Shown: piece by piece, positions 8,290-19,021 of the stretch
Position numbering within the stretch: position 1 is the stretch's first letter
Layout: each line of letters begins with the position of its first letter
Assembly (NCBI RefSeq): GCF_001426185.1
Contig: NZ_LMRP01000003.1
Span: 496,001-560,000, forward strand
Length of the DNA stretch: 64,000 nt
From: Rhodococcus sp. Leaf247
GTDB lineage: Bacteria; Actinomycetota; Actinomycetes; Mycobacteriales; Mycobacteriaceae
Direction of reading: 5' to 3'
The notes under the pieces: model-generated
Databases searched by the model: none
Told to the model about the DNA's origin: nothing
The model's input: the letters and a program-made list of their open reading frames with translations, nothing else
Translations under genes and position numbers: made by a program

Positions 8290-8571
8290 TCAAGAGTTCT
8301 CCTCGCCCCAGAGTCCGAGTGCGACGATCGCGTCGCGCAAGGCAAGTCCACGATCGGTCAGCGCGTAGGCCCGAGTGTTGTGGCGCAGGGGGAGTCGAGT
8401 CAGAACGCCGGCTTCCTGCAGCTCACGGAGGCGGGTCGCCAGCATGTTGGTCGGCACTCCGAGATCGCGCTGGAGATCGCCGTAACGCTGCGGCCCGTCG
8501 AGTAGACGCTCCACGATCAGCAACGCCCATCGCGCTCCGACGACGTCGAGGGCCCGAGCGAGATCGCTCAT
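8290..8571 (-). CDS. HxlR-type winged-helix regulator (short)
   Basis: 93 residues from the ATG at 8571. ARWALLIVERLLDGPQRYGD then TNMLATRLRELQEAGVLTRL and TRAYALTDRGLALRD form an HxlR/DUF24-type winged helix, shorter than usual and lacking the N-terminal Cys motif. Its ATG overlaps the stop of the upstream VOC gene by four bases, so they are translationally coupled. The protein is a good candidate to bind the palindrome before the VOC gene. Confidence 0.85.
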   Translation of the reverse strand: MSDLARALDVVGARWALLIVERLLDGPQRYGDLQRDLGVPTNMLATRLRELQEAGVLTRLPLRHNTRAYALTDRGLALRDAIVALGLWGEENS

Positions 8572-8972
8572 TCCGCCGAATCGGCGTCCGGCTTCATCCA
8601 GAACGGTGAGTAGTGGTAGCCGTCGAGGTCGTCGAACTGCCGCTGGTACATGAAGGGGTAATCGTCGGTATCGCCGATCCGCCCACCGGCGGCACGGGCG
8701 CGCTCGACGAGCTCGTCGACCGCTTCGCGGCTGCCGAGATCGAACGACACCGTGACCTTCGACGGGGTACGAGAATCCCCGACAAGGTCCTCGACGCCGC
8801 CGACGCTCGCGTACATCTCGCGGCTGCCGAGCATGACGTACTGCTCCGGGGCGATCGAGAAGCACGACACGTTGTCATCCGACATTTGCTCGATCAGAGG
8901 CCAACCGAGGGATCGGTAGAAGGTAGTCGCGCGCTCGACGCTCTCGACCGGACAGGTGATGAAGAGGCTCAT
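8568..8972 (-). CDS. VOC family protein (PhnB/glyoxalase-like)
   Basis: 134 residues from the ATG at 8972. VERATTFYRSLGWPLIEQMS and the tail YQRQFDDLDGYHYSPFWMKP are typical of glyoxalase-like proteins paired with HxlR regulators in actinobacteria. The substrate is unknown. It is the first gene of a two-gene operon with the HxlR-type regulator and is preceded immediately by an operator-like palindrome. Confidence 0.85.
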   Translation of the reverse strand: MSLFITCPVESVERATTFYRSLGWPLIEQMSDDNVSCFSIAPEQYVMLGSREMYASVGGVEDLVGDSRTPSKVTVSFDLGSREAVDELVERARAAGGRIGDTDDYPFMYQRQFDDLDGYHYSPFWMKPDADSAE

Positions 8973-8980
8973 GTGGGATA

Positions 8981-8999
8981 CACTTGCAAAATACAAGTG
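8981..8999. promoter_or_regulatory. Palindromic operator upstream of the VOC-HxlR operon
   Basis: CACTTG (8981-8986) and CAAGTG (8994-8999) are perfect inverted arms around a 7-base AT-rich spacer, centred about 18 bases upstream of the VOC start. Position and symmetry fit an autoregulatory site for the HxlR-type protein of the same operon. Confidence 0.6.
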
Positions 9000-9141
9000 C
9001 GACGTCAATGCCTGGTACTGCGGGCGGAGCCGTACGGCATAGGACCCGGGTCGACGACAGATGCGCGCCAGATGTTTCCGACATCGGGTTGCGCTCGAAA
9101 AGCGGACGGGAGACGGCTGTGCGAACTGTCGACGCCTTTGC

Positions 9142-9303
9142 CTGCCGTCGCCGGCCCCGGACGTCCCAGTCGAGAGTTCCATCGGCCAGAACAGGGTTCC
9201 AGTCGCCGATCGGCTCGCCCGAGACGACAGCACTTCGAATGTCGTGAAGCATCGACGCCAAGGACGACCACTGCGGGATGCCCAGGTGACCTCCGTCAGA
9301 GCT
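9142..9303 (-). pseudogene. Possible gene remnant in a 445-base gap
   Basis: Between the VOC gene starting at 8972 and the VOC gene starting at 9418 there is no convincing gene. The minus-strand frame over 9142-9303 reads like real protein (GIPQWSSLASMLHDIRSAV, then GDWNPVLADGTLDWDVRG) with a fairly high GC third position. It has no clear start, no ribosome site, and turns into arginine-rich noise on both sides. I do not recognise the family. It may be a decayed gene fragment; the rest of the gap shows nothing I can support. Confidence 0.22.
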
Positions 9304-9417
9304 TCGGAACGATATGCAGCCTCGACGTTCTCCGGGGCGGGTGTCACGGAACAAGTGGTTCGAATCCCAGCGCGCCCGGCGCTATCGGCACAATCGCTGT
9401 GGGCGACAATTGGTTCC

Positions 9418-9876
9418 ATGGCTGATACGACGTCGTTTCGACTACACCGCTCCGACCATGTCGGATTCTCCGTCGGTGTGCTCGATGACGCCCTTCGGTT
9501 CTGGATCGACGGTCTCGGAGCGACCCTCGAACGCATCGGTGAGATGGGTGGAGATTTTCTCGGAGAGGTCACCGGAGCGCACGGGGCCGCAGTCCGGATG
9601 GCGGTGGTTTCCGCTGCGGGTCAGACGATCGAGCTGCTGGAATATCGCAACGTGCAGGGACAGCGGGGGTCGTCTCGACCCTACGATCCGGGTTTCGCAC
9701 ATCTGGCTTTCGAGGTCGACAACATCGATGCGGTCCTGACGCGTATCGCGGAGTTCGGATGGAGGGCGCAGGGAACTCCACAACCGATCGCCGGCGGCAC
9801 CAAGGTGGGCACCCGAGTCGTGTACGCAGTGGGCCCGGATGGCGAGACCATCGAATTCATGGAGCCGCCGCAGTGA
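9418..9876 (+). CDS. VOC family protein, methylmalonyl-CoA-epimerase-like
   Basis: 152 residues from the ATG at 9418. LHRSDHVGFSVGVLDDALRF, the central TIELLEY and the closing PDGETIEFMEPP fit a two-module VOC protein with candidate metal ligands His14, Glu72 (ELLEY) and the C-terminal Glu. The overall pattern is closest to methylmalonyl-CoA-epimerase-like or lactoylglutathione-lyase-like members, but mutase neighbours are absent, so the function is open. Confidence 0.82.
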   Translation: MADTTSFRLHRSDHVGFSVGVLDDALRFWIDGLGATLERIGEMGGDFLGEVTGAHGAAVRMAVVSAAGQTIELLEYRNVQGQRGSSRPYDPGFAHLAFEVDNIDAVLTRIAEFGWRAQGTPQPIAGGTKVGTRVVYAVGPDGETIEFMEPPQ

Positions 9877-9985
9877 CGACTAGGCCGGGTTGCGCAGGAA
9901 GGGCGACGCCCGATGGAGTTGATCGGCACCGACAATAACTGCCGATAATCGACATTATGTCAGGTTATGGCAATTCGGTCGTGGA

Positions 9986-10261
9986 TCAGTACTCCCCGCC
10001 GTCACTGTCGTCGGCCGGCGCGTGCAGGCGAGTCAGGTGCACCCGACGTGCGAGTCGAATGACCGGCCGGATCAACAGTTCGATGCTGCCGATCAGGAAC
10101 AGCCACGTTCCCGCCGTGGTGGTCGATTCATGGAAGAACAGAACGCTGCCGGCGATGAACCACACGGCGACCAGGATGTCGTTGATGATGCTGACGACTT
10201 CCCACCGTTGTCTGATGATCAGTTCTTCACGGCCGATCGTCACCGTGATCGGATTGCTCAT
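9986..10261 (-). CDS. Small two-helix membrane protein, YrhK-like
   Basis: 91 residues from the ATG at 10261, with GGGG upstream. After an N-terminal strand-rich part (ITVTIGREELIIRQRWE) come two transmembrane helices (INDILVAVWFIAGSVLFF and TWLFLIGSIELLIRPVIRL). This matches the YrhK-like membrane family of unknown function. It lies 15 bases downstream of the DHFR-like gene on the same strand and is probably cotranscribed with it. Confidence 0.75.
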   Translation of the reverse strand: MSNPITVTIGREELIIRQRWEVVSIINDILVAVWFIAGSVLFFHESTTTAGTWLFLIGSIELLIRPVIRLARRVHLTRLHAPADDSDGGEY

Positions 10262-10276
10262 CCGTGTCCCCACCGA

Positions 10277-10840
10277 TCAGTTGCGTACATCGAAGACCTG
10301 CTTCTGTATCCCGTTGCCGTAGACCTCGTGCTCGACCAGTGTCAGCAGTGTCGCATCCTTGTCCGCGTCGCTGAACAGGCGCTTGCCTGCACCGAGCAGC
10401 AACGGAAACACCAGCAGGTGGTACCGATCGACCAACCCGGCATCGGCCAATGCCCGTCCCAGGGTTGCGCTCCCGTGCACGATGATCGGTCCGCCGTCGG
10501 CCTCCTTCAACGCGGCCACGTCGTCGACCGACCGCAAAACCGTTGCGGGCCAGCGCGAGTCGTCCCCGTCGAGGGTCGTCGAGACCACGTACCGCGGCAT
10601 CGCGTTGTACCCGGCGAAGTCCTCCATCGTCGGCCACACAGGCGCGAATGCCTCGTACGACCGTCGACCGAGCAACAGTGCGGTGGACTCTCCTTGCTCA
10701 CGACCCTTGATCTCGTACGCAGCCGCGTCGAACTCGACATCGTTGAAGGTCCAGCCCGCGTTGCGGTAGCCGGCCTCTCCACCGGGCGCCTCCATCACGC
10801 CGTCGAGTGAGACGAACGCGGTGACGATCAGTGTGCGCAT
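10277..10840 (-). CDS. Dihydrofolate-reductase-like / RibD C-terminal domain protein
   Basis: 187 residues from the ATG at 10840, which has GGAAGGAG upstream. MRTLIVTAFVSLDGVMEAPGG, LLLGRRSYEAFAPVWP, IIVHGSATLGRALADAGLVD and LLLGAGKRLF are the ordered motifs of the RibD-C/DHFR-like family, NADPH-binding reductases of generally unknown substrate. It is not the housekeeping folA, which has a different active-site pattern. Followed by the YrhK-like membrane protein. Confidence 0.85.
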   Translation of the reverse strand: MRTLIVTAFVSLDGVMEAPGGEAGYRNAGWTFNDVEFDAAAYEIKGREQGESTALLLGRRSYEAFAPVWPTMEDFAGYNAMPRYVVSTTLDGDDSRWPATVLRSVDDVAALKEADGGPIIVHGSATLGRALADAGLVDRYHLLVFPLLLGAGKRLFSDADKDATLLTLVEHEVYGNGIQKQVFDVRN

Positions 10841-10980
10841 CGGTGAACTCCTTCCGGGTGGTCTCCGTGGACGCCGTTCGGCCCCACGAACACAATGACC
10901 TATGGACCCCGGGAAAGTCATCGCTCGACCCGGTCACCGCTGCACTCGCCCGGGCGGTCGAGTAGTCGGACGGCTGTAGC

Positions 10981-11601
10981 GTGTCGTGCGTGAACTCTTC
11001 TCGCACTCTCGGTGTCCTGCTGGCCTCGTCCGCGTCTCTCGTCCTGGTTCTGTCCGGATGCAGTTCCGATGCGGACACGACGTCTGCCGGCACCTCGACC
11101 ACCGCGTCGTCCGGCTCCGGATCATCGTCGACCGCCGCTGCGGAGTCGTGCCCCACCGCCGCGCCCGAGTCGGGTGCTGCCGCCGAGTGGACGCTCGACG
11201 GGGACACCGGCAGCATCGCGGTGACCGGATCCACCGACGACGCCGCTCCCCTGGTCACCGTGCAGGCCCCGTTCGGTGTGGCCGAGACGCAGGTGAAGAC
11301 GCTGCAGGCCGGCGACGGCCCTGTCGTCGCGGCGGATGCCACCGTCTCCGTCTGCTACATGGGCGTGAACGGACGCGACGGATCCACCTTCGACAGCAGC
11401 TACGAGCGCGGTGCCCCCGTCGAATTCCCCCTCGACGGTGTCGTGGCCGGTTTCCAGAAGGCCATCGCCGGTCAGACCGTGGGATCCACGATCGGCGTCG
11501 CGGTGACCTCCGCAGACGGCTACCCCAACGGTCAGCCGCGCGCCGGCATCGAGGCCGGCGATTCGCTGATCTTCGCGATCAAGGTCCTCGGCGTCAGCTG
11601 A
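10981..11601 (+). CDS. FKBP-type peptidyl-prolyl isomerase lipoprotein
   Basis: 206 residues from GTG 10981; GTG 10990 is an equally possible start. A hydrophobic signal ends in the lipobox LSGC (Cys27), then a Ser/Thr/Ala-rich linker, then an FKBP domain over about the last 110 residues (VSVCYMGVNGRDGSTFDSS, FPLDGVVAGFQKAIAG, DSLIFAIKVLGVS). It should be anchored on the outer face of the membrane and assist folding of exported proteins. Its stop overlaps the start of the next small gene (TGATG). Confidence 0.88.
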   Translation: MSCVNSSRTLGVLLASSASLVLVLSGCSSDADTTSAGTSTTASSGSGSSSTAAAESCPTAAPESGAAAEWTLDGDTGSIAVTGSTDDAAPLVTVQAPFGVAETQVKTLQAGDGPVVAADATVSVCYMGVNGRDGSTFDSSYERGAPVEFPLDGVVAGFQKAIAGQTVGSTIGVAVTSADGYPNGQPRAGIEAGDSLIFAIKVLGVS

Positions 11602-11798
11602 TGGAGGTCCACCCGGTCGACCGTGGTCCCGTGTTCGACGGTGTCCGCATCGGTCGGCCGGCGGTGGGCGCTTTGATCGACGCGGGCTATTGCACGGTGA
11701 GCGACCTGCCGACAGATCTTGCCGAGTTGCGAGCACTTCACGGGGTGGGTCCCGCGGCGATCAGGAAACTGGAAGGCGCACGCGGCCAACCGACGTGA
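11601..11798 (+). CDS. Small helix-hairpin-helix protein
   Basis: 65 residues; the ATG overlaps the FKBP stop by one base. The C-terminal half (LPTDLAELRALHGVGPAAIR) is a helix-hairpin-helix DNA-binding motif with the GVGP turn, as in stand-alone HhH proteins. The function is unknown; the tight coupling to an exported isomerase gene is odd and may only reflect cotranscription. Confidence 0.72.
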   Translation: MEVHPVDRGPVFDGVRIGRPAVGALIDAGYCTVSDLPTDLAELRALHGVGPAAIRKLEGARGQPT

Positions 11799-11812
11799 CG
11801 GTTCCTAGGCAG

Positions 11813-12163
11813 TCACGACGACGTCGTCGCGAGGTCGATGGTGACCCGCACCCCACCCTTCTCGGAGAGAGTCGCCACTGCCGTTCCCTGATGCTCTCTG
11901 CCGGCGATGTCCACGGTGACCGGAGCGCCGTCCGGGTGGAAGTTGCGCCACCACGACTTCTGGCTCGGTGCGGCGACCATCACCGTGACCGTCGATCCGG
12001 ACTTCCGATACGACACCGGCAGCGAGATGGTCTTGCCCGAGCGTCGGCCCACGTAGGTGAGCGTGGCGAGCCCGCGGCCGAGGACGGACGAGAGCACCGG
12101 CAGGCCCATCAGGGGCCTGACGATCGTGTTGGCGGCGTTGGCGACGGTCTGGAATGCGGTCAT
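11813..12163 (-). CDS. Deazaflavin (F420)-dependent nitroreductase-family protein, Ddn-like
   Basis: 116 residues from the ATG at 12163. GLATLTYVGRRSGKTISLPV followed by VMVAAPSQKSWWRNFHPDGA are the hallmark segments of the Ddn/DUF385 split-barrel family, which in mycobacteria uses F420H2 to reduce quinones and other substrates. The SWWRNF segment is the usual cofactor-side motif. It converges on the HhH gene (14 bases) and diverges from furA. Confidence 0.82.
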   Translation of the reverse strand: MTAFQTVANAANTIVRPLMGLPVLSSVLGRGLATLTYVGRRSGKTISLPVSYRKSGSTVTVMVAAPSQKSWWRNFHPDGAPVTVDIAGREHQGTAVATLSEKGGVRVTIDLATTSS

Positions 12164-12259
12164 CTTCGGTCCCCCTGCGAGCGATGGATGTCGCCTCGCA
12201 TCATGCCTGTGCCACGGCACCACGACACGCCGTTCGGCCGGTGTTCGCGCCCCGTTTCC

Positions 12260-12288
12260 TGACTCATTCCAGATAAGTCGTGCATACT
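12260..12288 (+). promoter_or_regulatory. Predicted furA promoter (leaderless)
   Basis: TGACTC (12260-12265) and CATACT (12283-12288) are separated by 17 bases, and the -10 ends seven bases before the GTG at 12296, so transcription would begin at the start codon. Leaderless furA transcripts are established in mycobacteria. The spacer is AT-rich and contains arms GACT and AGTC (12261-12264, 12276-12279), a plausible FurA site. Confidence 0.5.
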
Positions 12289-12295
12289 GGTCGAC

Positions 12296-14999
<2,704 letters not shown>

Positions 15000-15013
15000 T
15001 CTCTCCTGACCAT

Positions 15014-15050
15014 CACCGCCCCCGCATCGGTTCTCGGTGCGGGGGTGGTG
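15014..15050 (+). terminator. Terminator after katG
   Basis: Arms of 13 bases (15014-15026 and 15038-15050, one mismatch) form a GC-rich hairpin ending six bases before the convergent lipase stop. There is no T-run; the stem is of the I-shaped actinobacterial type and could stop both convergent transcripts. Confidence 0.65.
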
Positions 15051-15055
15051 TCGTC

Positions 15056-16381
15056 TCAGCGGCGTGAGCGGCGGGTCGAGATAGGCAGACCGACGAGCGC
15101 TCTCGCTGCGGACCCGGCGAGCGCGAGATACCCCGCCGCGCTGCGCAGCGACCAGGCGACCGACCACACCGTCGTGGTCGACTGCTCCCCCGTCGGCCGT
15201 CCGGCGAACCGGTCGTCGAGCCAGCGCAGCGTCAACGGCACCGACAGTGGCAGCAAGGTGATGTGTTCGCTGGTCCGGTCGCGGATGTACTGCACGGAGG
15301 CACCCGCATCGCGGTACCGCGTCACCTGACCGTCGACGTCGTCCACCGCGATGATCTGATCGTGCGTCGCCTGCAGGACGAGGAGCGGGAACTCGGGAGC
15401 CGAACGCCCGGGTTGGATCTCCTCGAAGATCGTCACCATCTCGGGTTTCGCCATGACGTCGGCGATGGGGATGGTCGCGTAGCGATCCAGGTCGAACCCG
15501 CGCAGCGCGATGATCGCCTGCATCGTCGTCATCTTGTTCGTCGACGCGAGCAGCTCCAGGCCCTCGTCGTTCACGAATTCCTGCATCACCGCGTCGAGGT
15601 CGGGATACGTCAGCCGCAACCCCTCGATGACGAGGGCAGGTAGCGCGGCGTAGCGGGTCGCGTTGAGGCGGAAGAATGCCGATGCCGGGTCACCCACCGG
15701 TGACCCGAGGACCGCTCCGACCACGTCGAGTTCCGGGGCATGCTCGTCGACCGCCTCGGCGGCCCACGAGGAGGCCAGTCCACCACCGGAGTAGCCCCAG
15801 AGGCCGACGGGCGTGGAGGTGTCGAGGCCCAGTTCGTCGAACGACACGGCAGCCCGGACGGCATCGAGGGTGCAGTAACCGGGCTCGAGCGGAGCGCCCC
15901 AATGACCCTCCGCACCTTCGTGATCGGGGATGCTCACGGCCCACCCCAGGCGTAGCGCGTGCAGCACCAGCAGGAATTCGTACTGCGGCACCGAGCCGCG
16001 CGCGTGCGATCCCAGACGCAGTGCGTAGGACGGGAACGACCGGCCCGAGACCGCGTCGATGGCGCACTGGTACGACAACAACGGACGGCGTGCATCCGGG
16101 CGAGCACCGGCCGGCAGCAGCACGGTGGTGACGCCGACACGGGGATGCCGCTCGAGGTCCTGCGTGCGGTAGAGCAACTGCCACGCCTGCAGACGTTGGC
16201 GCACTCGGCCGAACACCCCGATGCGCACGGGACGCGACCTCAGGAGATCACCGCAGGCGGCGTTCTCGAAGCCCTCGGGAGGGAGGTAGAACGGGTCCCG
16301 CTCCGGCGTCGTGACGGGTCCCTCCGACCAGTGCTCGGTCTCGGGCGGATCCACGTCCCGCTGGTGCTGTTCGATACTCAT
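15056..16381 (-). CDS. LIP-family lipase/esterase, apparently non-secreted
   Basis: 441 residues. The nucleophile elbow is GYSGGGLAS; TGPW-like signal features are absent and the N-terminus (MSIEQHQRDVDPPETEHW) is hydrophilic, unlike the related lipase at 3574-4854. LQATHDQIIAVDD and SEHITLLPLS carry the likely Asp and His. The C-terminal 40 residues include a hydrophobic segment (YLALAGSAARALVGLP) that could attach it to the membrane. It is a member of the secretory lipase superfamily by sequence; substrate unknown. Confidence 0.85.
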   Translation of the reverse strand: MSIEQHQRDVDPPETEHWSEGPVTTPERDPFYLPPEGFENAACGDLLRSRPVRIGVFGRVRQRLQAWQLLYRTQDLERHPRVGVTTVLLPAGARPDARRPLLSYQCAIDAVSGRSFPSYALRLGSHARGSVPQYEFLLVLHALRLGWAVSIPDHEGAEGHWGAPLEPGYCTLDAVRAAVSFDELGLDTSTPVGLWGYSGGGLASSWAAEAVDEHAPELDVVGAVLGSPVGDPASAFFRLNATRYAALPALVIEGLRLTYPDLDAVMQEFVNDEGLELLASTNKMTTMQAIIALRGFDLDRYATIPIADVMAKPEMVTIFEEIQPGRSAPEFPLLVLQATHDQIIAVDDVDGQVTRYRDAGASVQYIRDRTSEHITLLPLSVPLTLRWLDDRFAGRPTGEQSTTTVWSVAWSLRSAAGYLALAGSAARALVGLPISTRRSRR

Positions 16382-16424
16382 GCCTACGGTTACCCCTGTC
16401 GTCGGGTCACACTAACCCGTGCGC

Positions 16425-17411
16425 TCAGCCCTCCACCGTGCCGACTCGGGTCGACGGGTCGTCGTCGGATGCGCGGGAGAGCACCGGAACCAGTGCATCC
16501 ACGGCGTACGGGAGGCTCAGCGGGCTCGCGAAGCCGAGTGCAGCGGGTACCGGTGTGCCGAACTCACCGACGTACACCGTCCGGTCGTCCTTCACGACGT
16601 TCAGGCTCTGCAGCAACGCGTTGCCCGCGACATCCTCGGGTGTGACACCGAGGAGGACGAGTGTCTGCTGATCGAGCAGGTCGTAGCGCTCGGCGCTGAC
16701 GAGTCCGGTGGTCTCCGGAGTGGTGAATCCGAGGTCGGTGAAGAAGCGGTTGCGGGGATCTCCGCTGTCGAGGATGTAGAACGTGCCGTCGAGGTACAGA
16801 GCGACCGCGGCGGTGCGACCCTCGAACGACGGGTTCTGCGCGGTGGCGTCGGAGAACTTCGCGTCCACCTCCGTGCGCACGGTGTCCGCCTCGGCGGTCT
16901 TGCCGAGCGCAGTTCCGTAGGCCGCCAGCTGATCCCGCCACGACGGCGTCTCCGACCCGTCCGAACCGGCGATATCGCCCACCGTGGTCGCGATCCGACC
17001 GAGCTGCTGGTACTCCGGCTCCTCGAGGTACGCGTAGGTGGCCATGATCAGGTCCGGTTCGGCCGCCGCCACGCCTTCGACGTCGAGTGTGTCGCTGCCG
17101 ACCTCGGTGATGGTGTTGCCGGCCAGTTGATCCTGCGCCCACGGGCGGGTCGCGTAGTCGTACCCGGAGAAACCGCGTGTGGCGACGGGCGTGACGCCCA
17201 GCGAGAGCGCAAAGTCCTGATCGTTGTACCCGGCGGTCACCAGGCGCTCCGGCGCGGCGTCGACCGTCACGGTGCCGAACTTGTCGGTGATCTGCGCCGG
17301 GAAGGCACCGTTCGACTCCGTCGGTGCGGAGTCGGTGTCCGACGAGCTGCACGCCGCCGTGCCGAGAAGTAGAACCGTGGCCGCGACGGACACACCGACG
17401 GAGACGCGCAT
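16425..17411 (-). CDS. Iron-siderophore ABC transporter substrate-binding lipoprotein
   Basis: 328 residues. Lipoprotein signal with Cys21 in LLLGTAAC, then a FecB/TroA-type fold: KFGTVTVDAAPERLVTAGY, PDLIMATYAYLEEPEYQQLG and LDQQTLVLLG. It should capture a ferric siderophore outside the membrane and pass it to a FecCD-type permease. The permease and ATPase genes of that type lie 16 kb away at 33.6-37 kb and share the same IdeR-type control, so they may be its partners. An iron box sits just upstream of its promoter. Confidence 0.9.
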   Translation of the reverse strand: MRVSVGVSVAATVLLLGTAACSSSDTDSAPTESNGAFPAQITDKFGTVTVDAAPERLVTAGYNDQDFALSLGVTPVATRGFSGYDYATRPWAQDQLAGNTITEVGSDTLDVEGVAAAEPDLIMATYAYLEEPEYQQLGRIATTVGDIAGSDGSETPSWRDQLAAYGTALGKTAEADTVRTEVDAKFSDATAQNPSFEGRTAAVALYLDGTFYILDSGDPRNRFFTDLGFTTPETTGLVSAERYDLLDQQTLVLLGVTPEDVAGNALLQSLNVVKDDRTVYVGEFGTPVPAALGFASPLSLPYAVDALVPVLSRASDDDPSTRVGTVEG

Positions 17412-17439
17412 GAGACACCCTTCGAGAGATCAGATCGTT

Positions 17440-17458
17440 TGAAGTAAGGCTAACCTCA
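17440..17458 (-). promoter_or_regulatory. IdeR/DtxR iron box
   Basis: The 19 bases match 15 of 19 positions of the consensus TTAGGTTAGGCTAACCTAA, with an intact half AGGCTAACCT. It lies about 30 bases upstream of the siderophore-binding lipoprotein start, as expected for iron-dependent repression by IdeR. Confidence 0.75.
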
Positions 17459-17474
17459 GAGGCGCTGCGCCCGT

Positions 17475-18389
17475 CTACCGACCCAACCCGAGTGCACCCG
17501 CGAGCCGCGCCCAGTCCCCGACCGGTGGAACGTCCATCCGGGCGCCGAGCACCTGGACCACCACGCTCGTCGCGCCGGCGTCGATGTGCTCCTGGACGCG
17601 TCGAGTGGTGGCCTCGAGGCCCCGCGTGACCATGGCATCGGCAAGCTTCGCGCTCCCGCCTCGGACGAAGTCGTCCTGCCCGAAACCCAGTCGCTCCCAG
17701 TTGTTCCGGTAGTTGGGAAGTCCCGTGTAGATGTTCAGATGGGCGTGAGCCCGTTCGCTCCACACCGACTCGTCCGAGTCCGCGGCCGGGTCCACCACGG
17801 CGGCCTGTTCGACCACGAGTTCCGGACGGTGCTCGCTGTCGCCCGCATCGAGGATCTCGCGCGCCATCGACGTGTGCTCCGGTGTCACGAGGTACGGATG
17901 AGCGCCGGCGGTGCGATCCCGCGACAGCTCGATCATCTTCGGACCGAGGGCCGCGAGCAGCCGCGGCGGGTTCTCCTCCTCCCCCGCCACCGCGGCCGGT
18001 GCAGCGTCCAGAGCGTCGAGGTACTCCCTCATCGCTGCAACAGGTTTCGCGTAGAGATGCCCGCGCATACGTTCGACGAGGGGTGCGTGGGAGACACCGA
18101 GACCCAGGACGAAGCGGCCGCCCGACACGGCGTGCAGGGTCCGCGCGGCGGACGCCGTCGCGACGGCATCACGGGCGTAGATGCTGGCGATACCGGTTCC
18201 GACCACCAGCGAGGACGTGGCGCCGAGGTAGAGCTGAGCCGCGGTGAGTGCTTCACGCCCGTACGCCTCACCGAACCAGAGCGAGTGCCACCCCTGCTGT
18301 TCGACCTGCCTCACCACGTCCGTGACGTCGGTGACGGGCACGCCGTCGAGAGTTCCCGTCCAGAGGCCGATGGTCGCGTCGGAAGTCAT
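17475..18389 (-). CDS. F420-dependent luciferase-like (LLM) oxidoreductase
   Basis: 304 residues from the ATG at 18389; the longer frame upstream overlaps the SRPBCC gene and lacks family sequence. WHSLWFGEAYGREALTAAQL, VVGTGIASIYARDA and SGGRFVLGLGVSHAPLVE are the signature of the TIGR03620-like group of luciferase-like monooxygenases that use coenzyme F420. The substrate is not predictable. It is 26 bases downstream of the SRPBCC gene on the same strand. Confidence 0.88.
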   Translation of the reverse strand: MTSDATIGLWTGTLDGVPVTDVTDVVRQVEQQGWHSLWFGEAYGREALTAAQLYLGATSSLVVGTGIASIYARDAVATASAARTLHAVSGGRFVLGLGVSHAPLVERMRGHLYAKPVAAMREYLDALDAAPAAVAGEEENPPRLLAALGPKMIELSRDRTAGAHPYLVTPEHTSMAREILDAGDSEHRPELVVEQAAVVDPAADSDESVWSERAHAHLNIYTGLPNYRNNWERLGFGQDDFVRGGSAKLADAMVTRGLEATTRRVQEHIDAGATSVVVQVLGARMDVPPVGDWARLAGALGLGR

Positions 18390-18414
18390 GTTCACCAGTG
18401 TGCACGCGGCGGGG

Positions 18415-18894
18415 TCAGACCCGGTCGACCGACTGCCTGAGCCTGTCGAGTGTCGCCGCGATGTTCGCGGTGTTGGCGGTGGCACGATCACGGACGCCCG
18501 TGGCCAGCCCGCCGATGCCCACGAACCATCCCGGACGTCGATCCCACATCCGCTCCGTGACCACGGTTCCGTCCGACGACTGCTCCACGTCGTATCGCCA
18601 GTGCGCGATCGGGATGGAGAAAGGTCCGTACGCGACGTCGAAGGCGAACGCGCGCCCCGGATCGGCGTCGGTCACGGTGCACGTCGTCGACCATCGGTGC
18701 AGGCCGTTGCGATTACTCCCGACGAACGTCGCACCGACTCCCGCCGACGAGCCGCTCTTCCAGCGCATCGTGTGGGCCTCGTCGGCGAAGTCGGCGAGAC
18801 GGTCCAGGTCCGTGACGGCGGCGTACACGGTGTCGGCGTCGGCGCGCACCGTGACGGTTCCCGACGCGAGAGCGGGTGTGGAAGATTCGGTCAC
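18415..18894 (-). CDS. SRPBCC family (polyketide cyclase-like) protein
   Basis: 159 residues. GTVTVRADADTVYAAVTDLD at the N-terminus and WRYDVEQSSDGTVVTERMWD in the middle are the START-like SRPBCC fold with a large ligand cavity. Such proteins bind lipids or aromatic compounds; no catalytic residues can be assigned. It probably shares an operon with the LLM oxidoreductase downstream. Confidence 0.82.
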   Translation of the reverse strand: MTESSTPALASGTVTVRADADTVYAAVTDLDRLADFADEAHTMRWKSGSSAGVGATFVGSNRNGLHRWSTTCTVTDADPGRAFAFDVAYGPFSIPIAHWRYDVEQSSDGTVVTERMWDRRPGWFVGIGGLATGVRDRATANTANIAATLDRLRQSVDRV

Positions 18895-19021
18895 CGCGCC
18901 ACCGTATCGAGGCCGCCACCGGAGAATGCCGTTTCCGACGCGGTGTCGTACAGAGTCAAGAAGGACCGGCCTACGTCGTGCAGAGTCGACTGCACACCGT
19001 CACCTACTTCCAGGAGTGTTC

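Noticed and set aside
9357-9368. GGTTCGAATCCC, identical to a tRNA T-loop core
   Set aside because: The flanking bases do not form the T-stem beyond two pairs, and no matching acceptor arm lies 60-70 bases upstream. No tRNA or attachment-site remnant can be supported.
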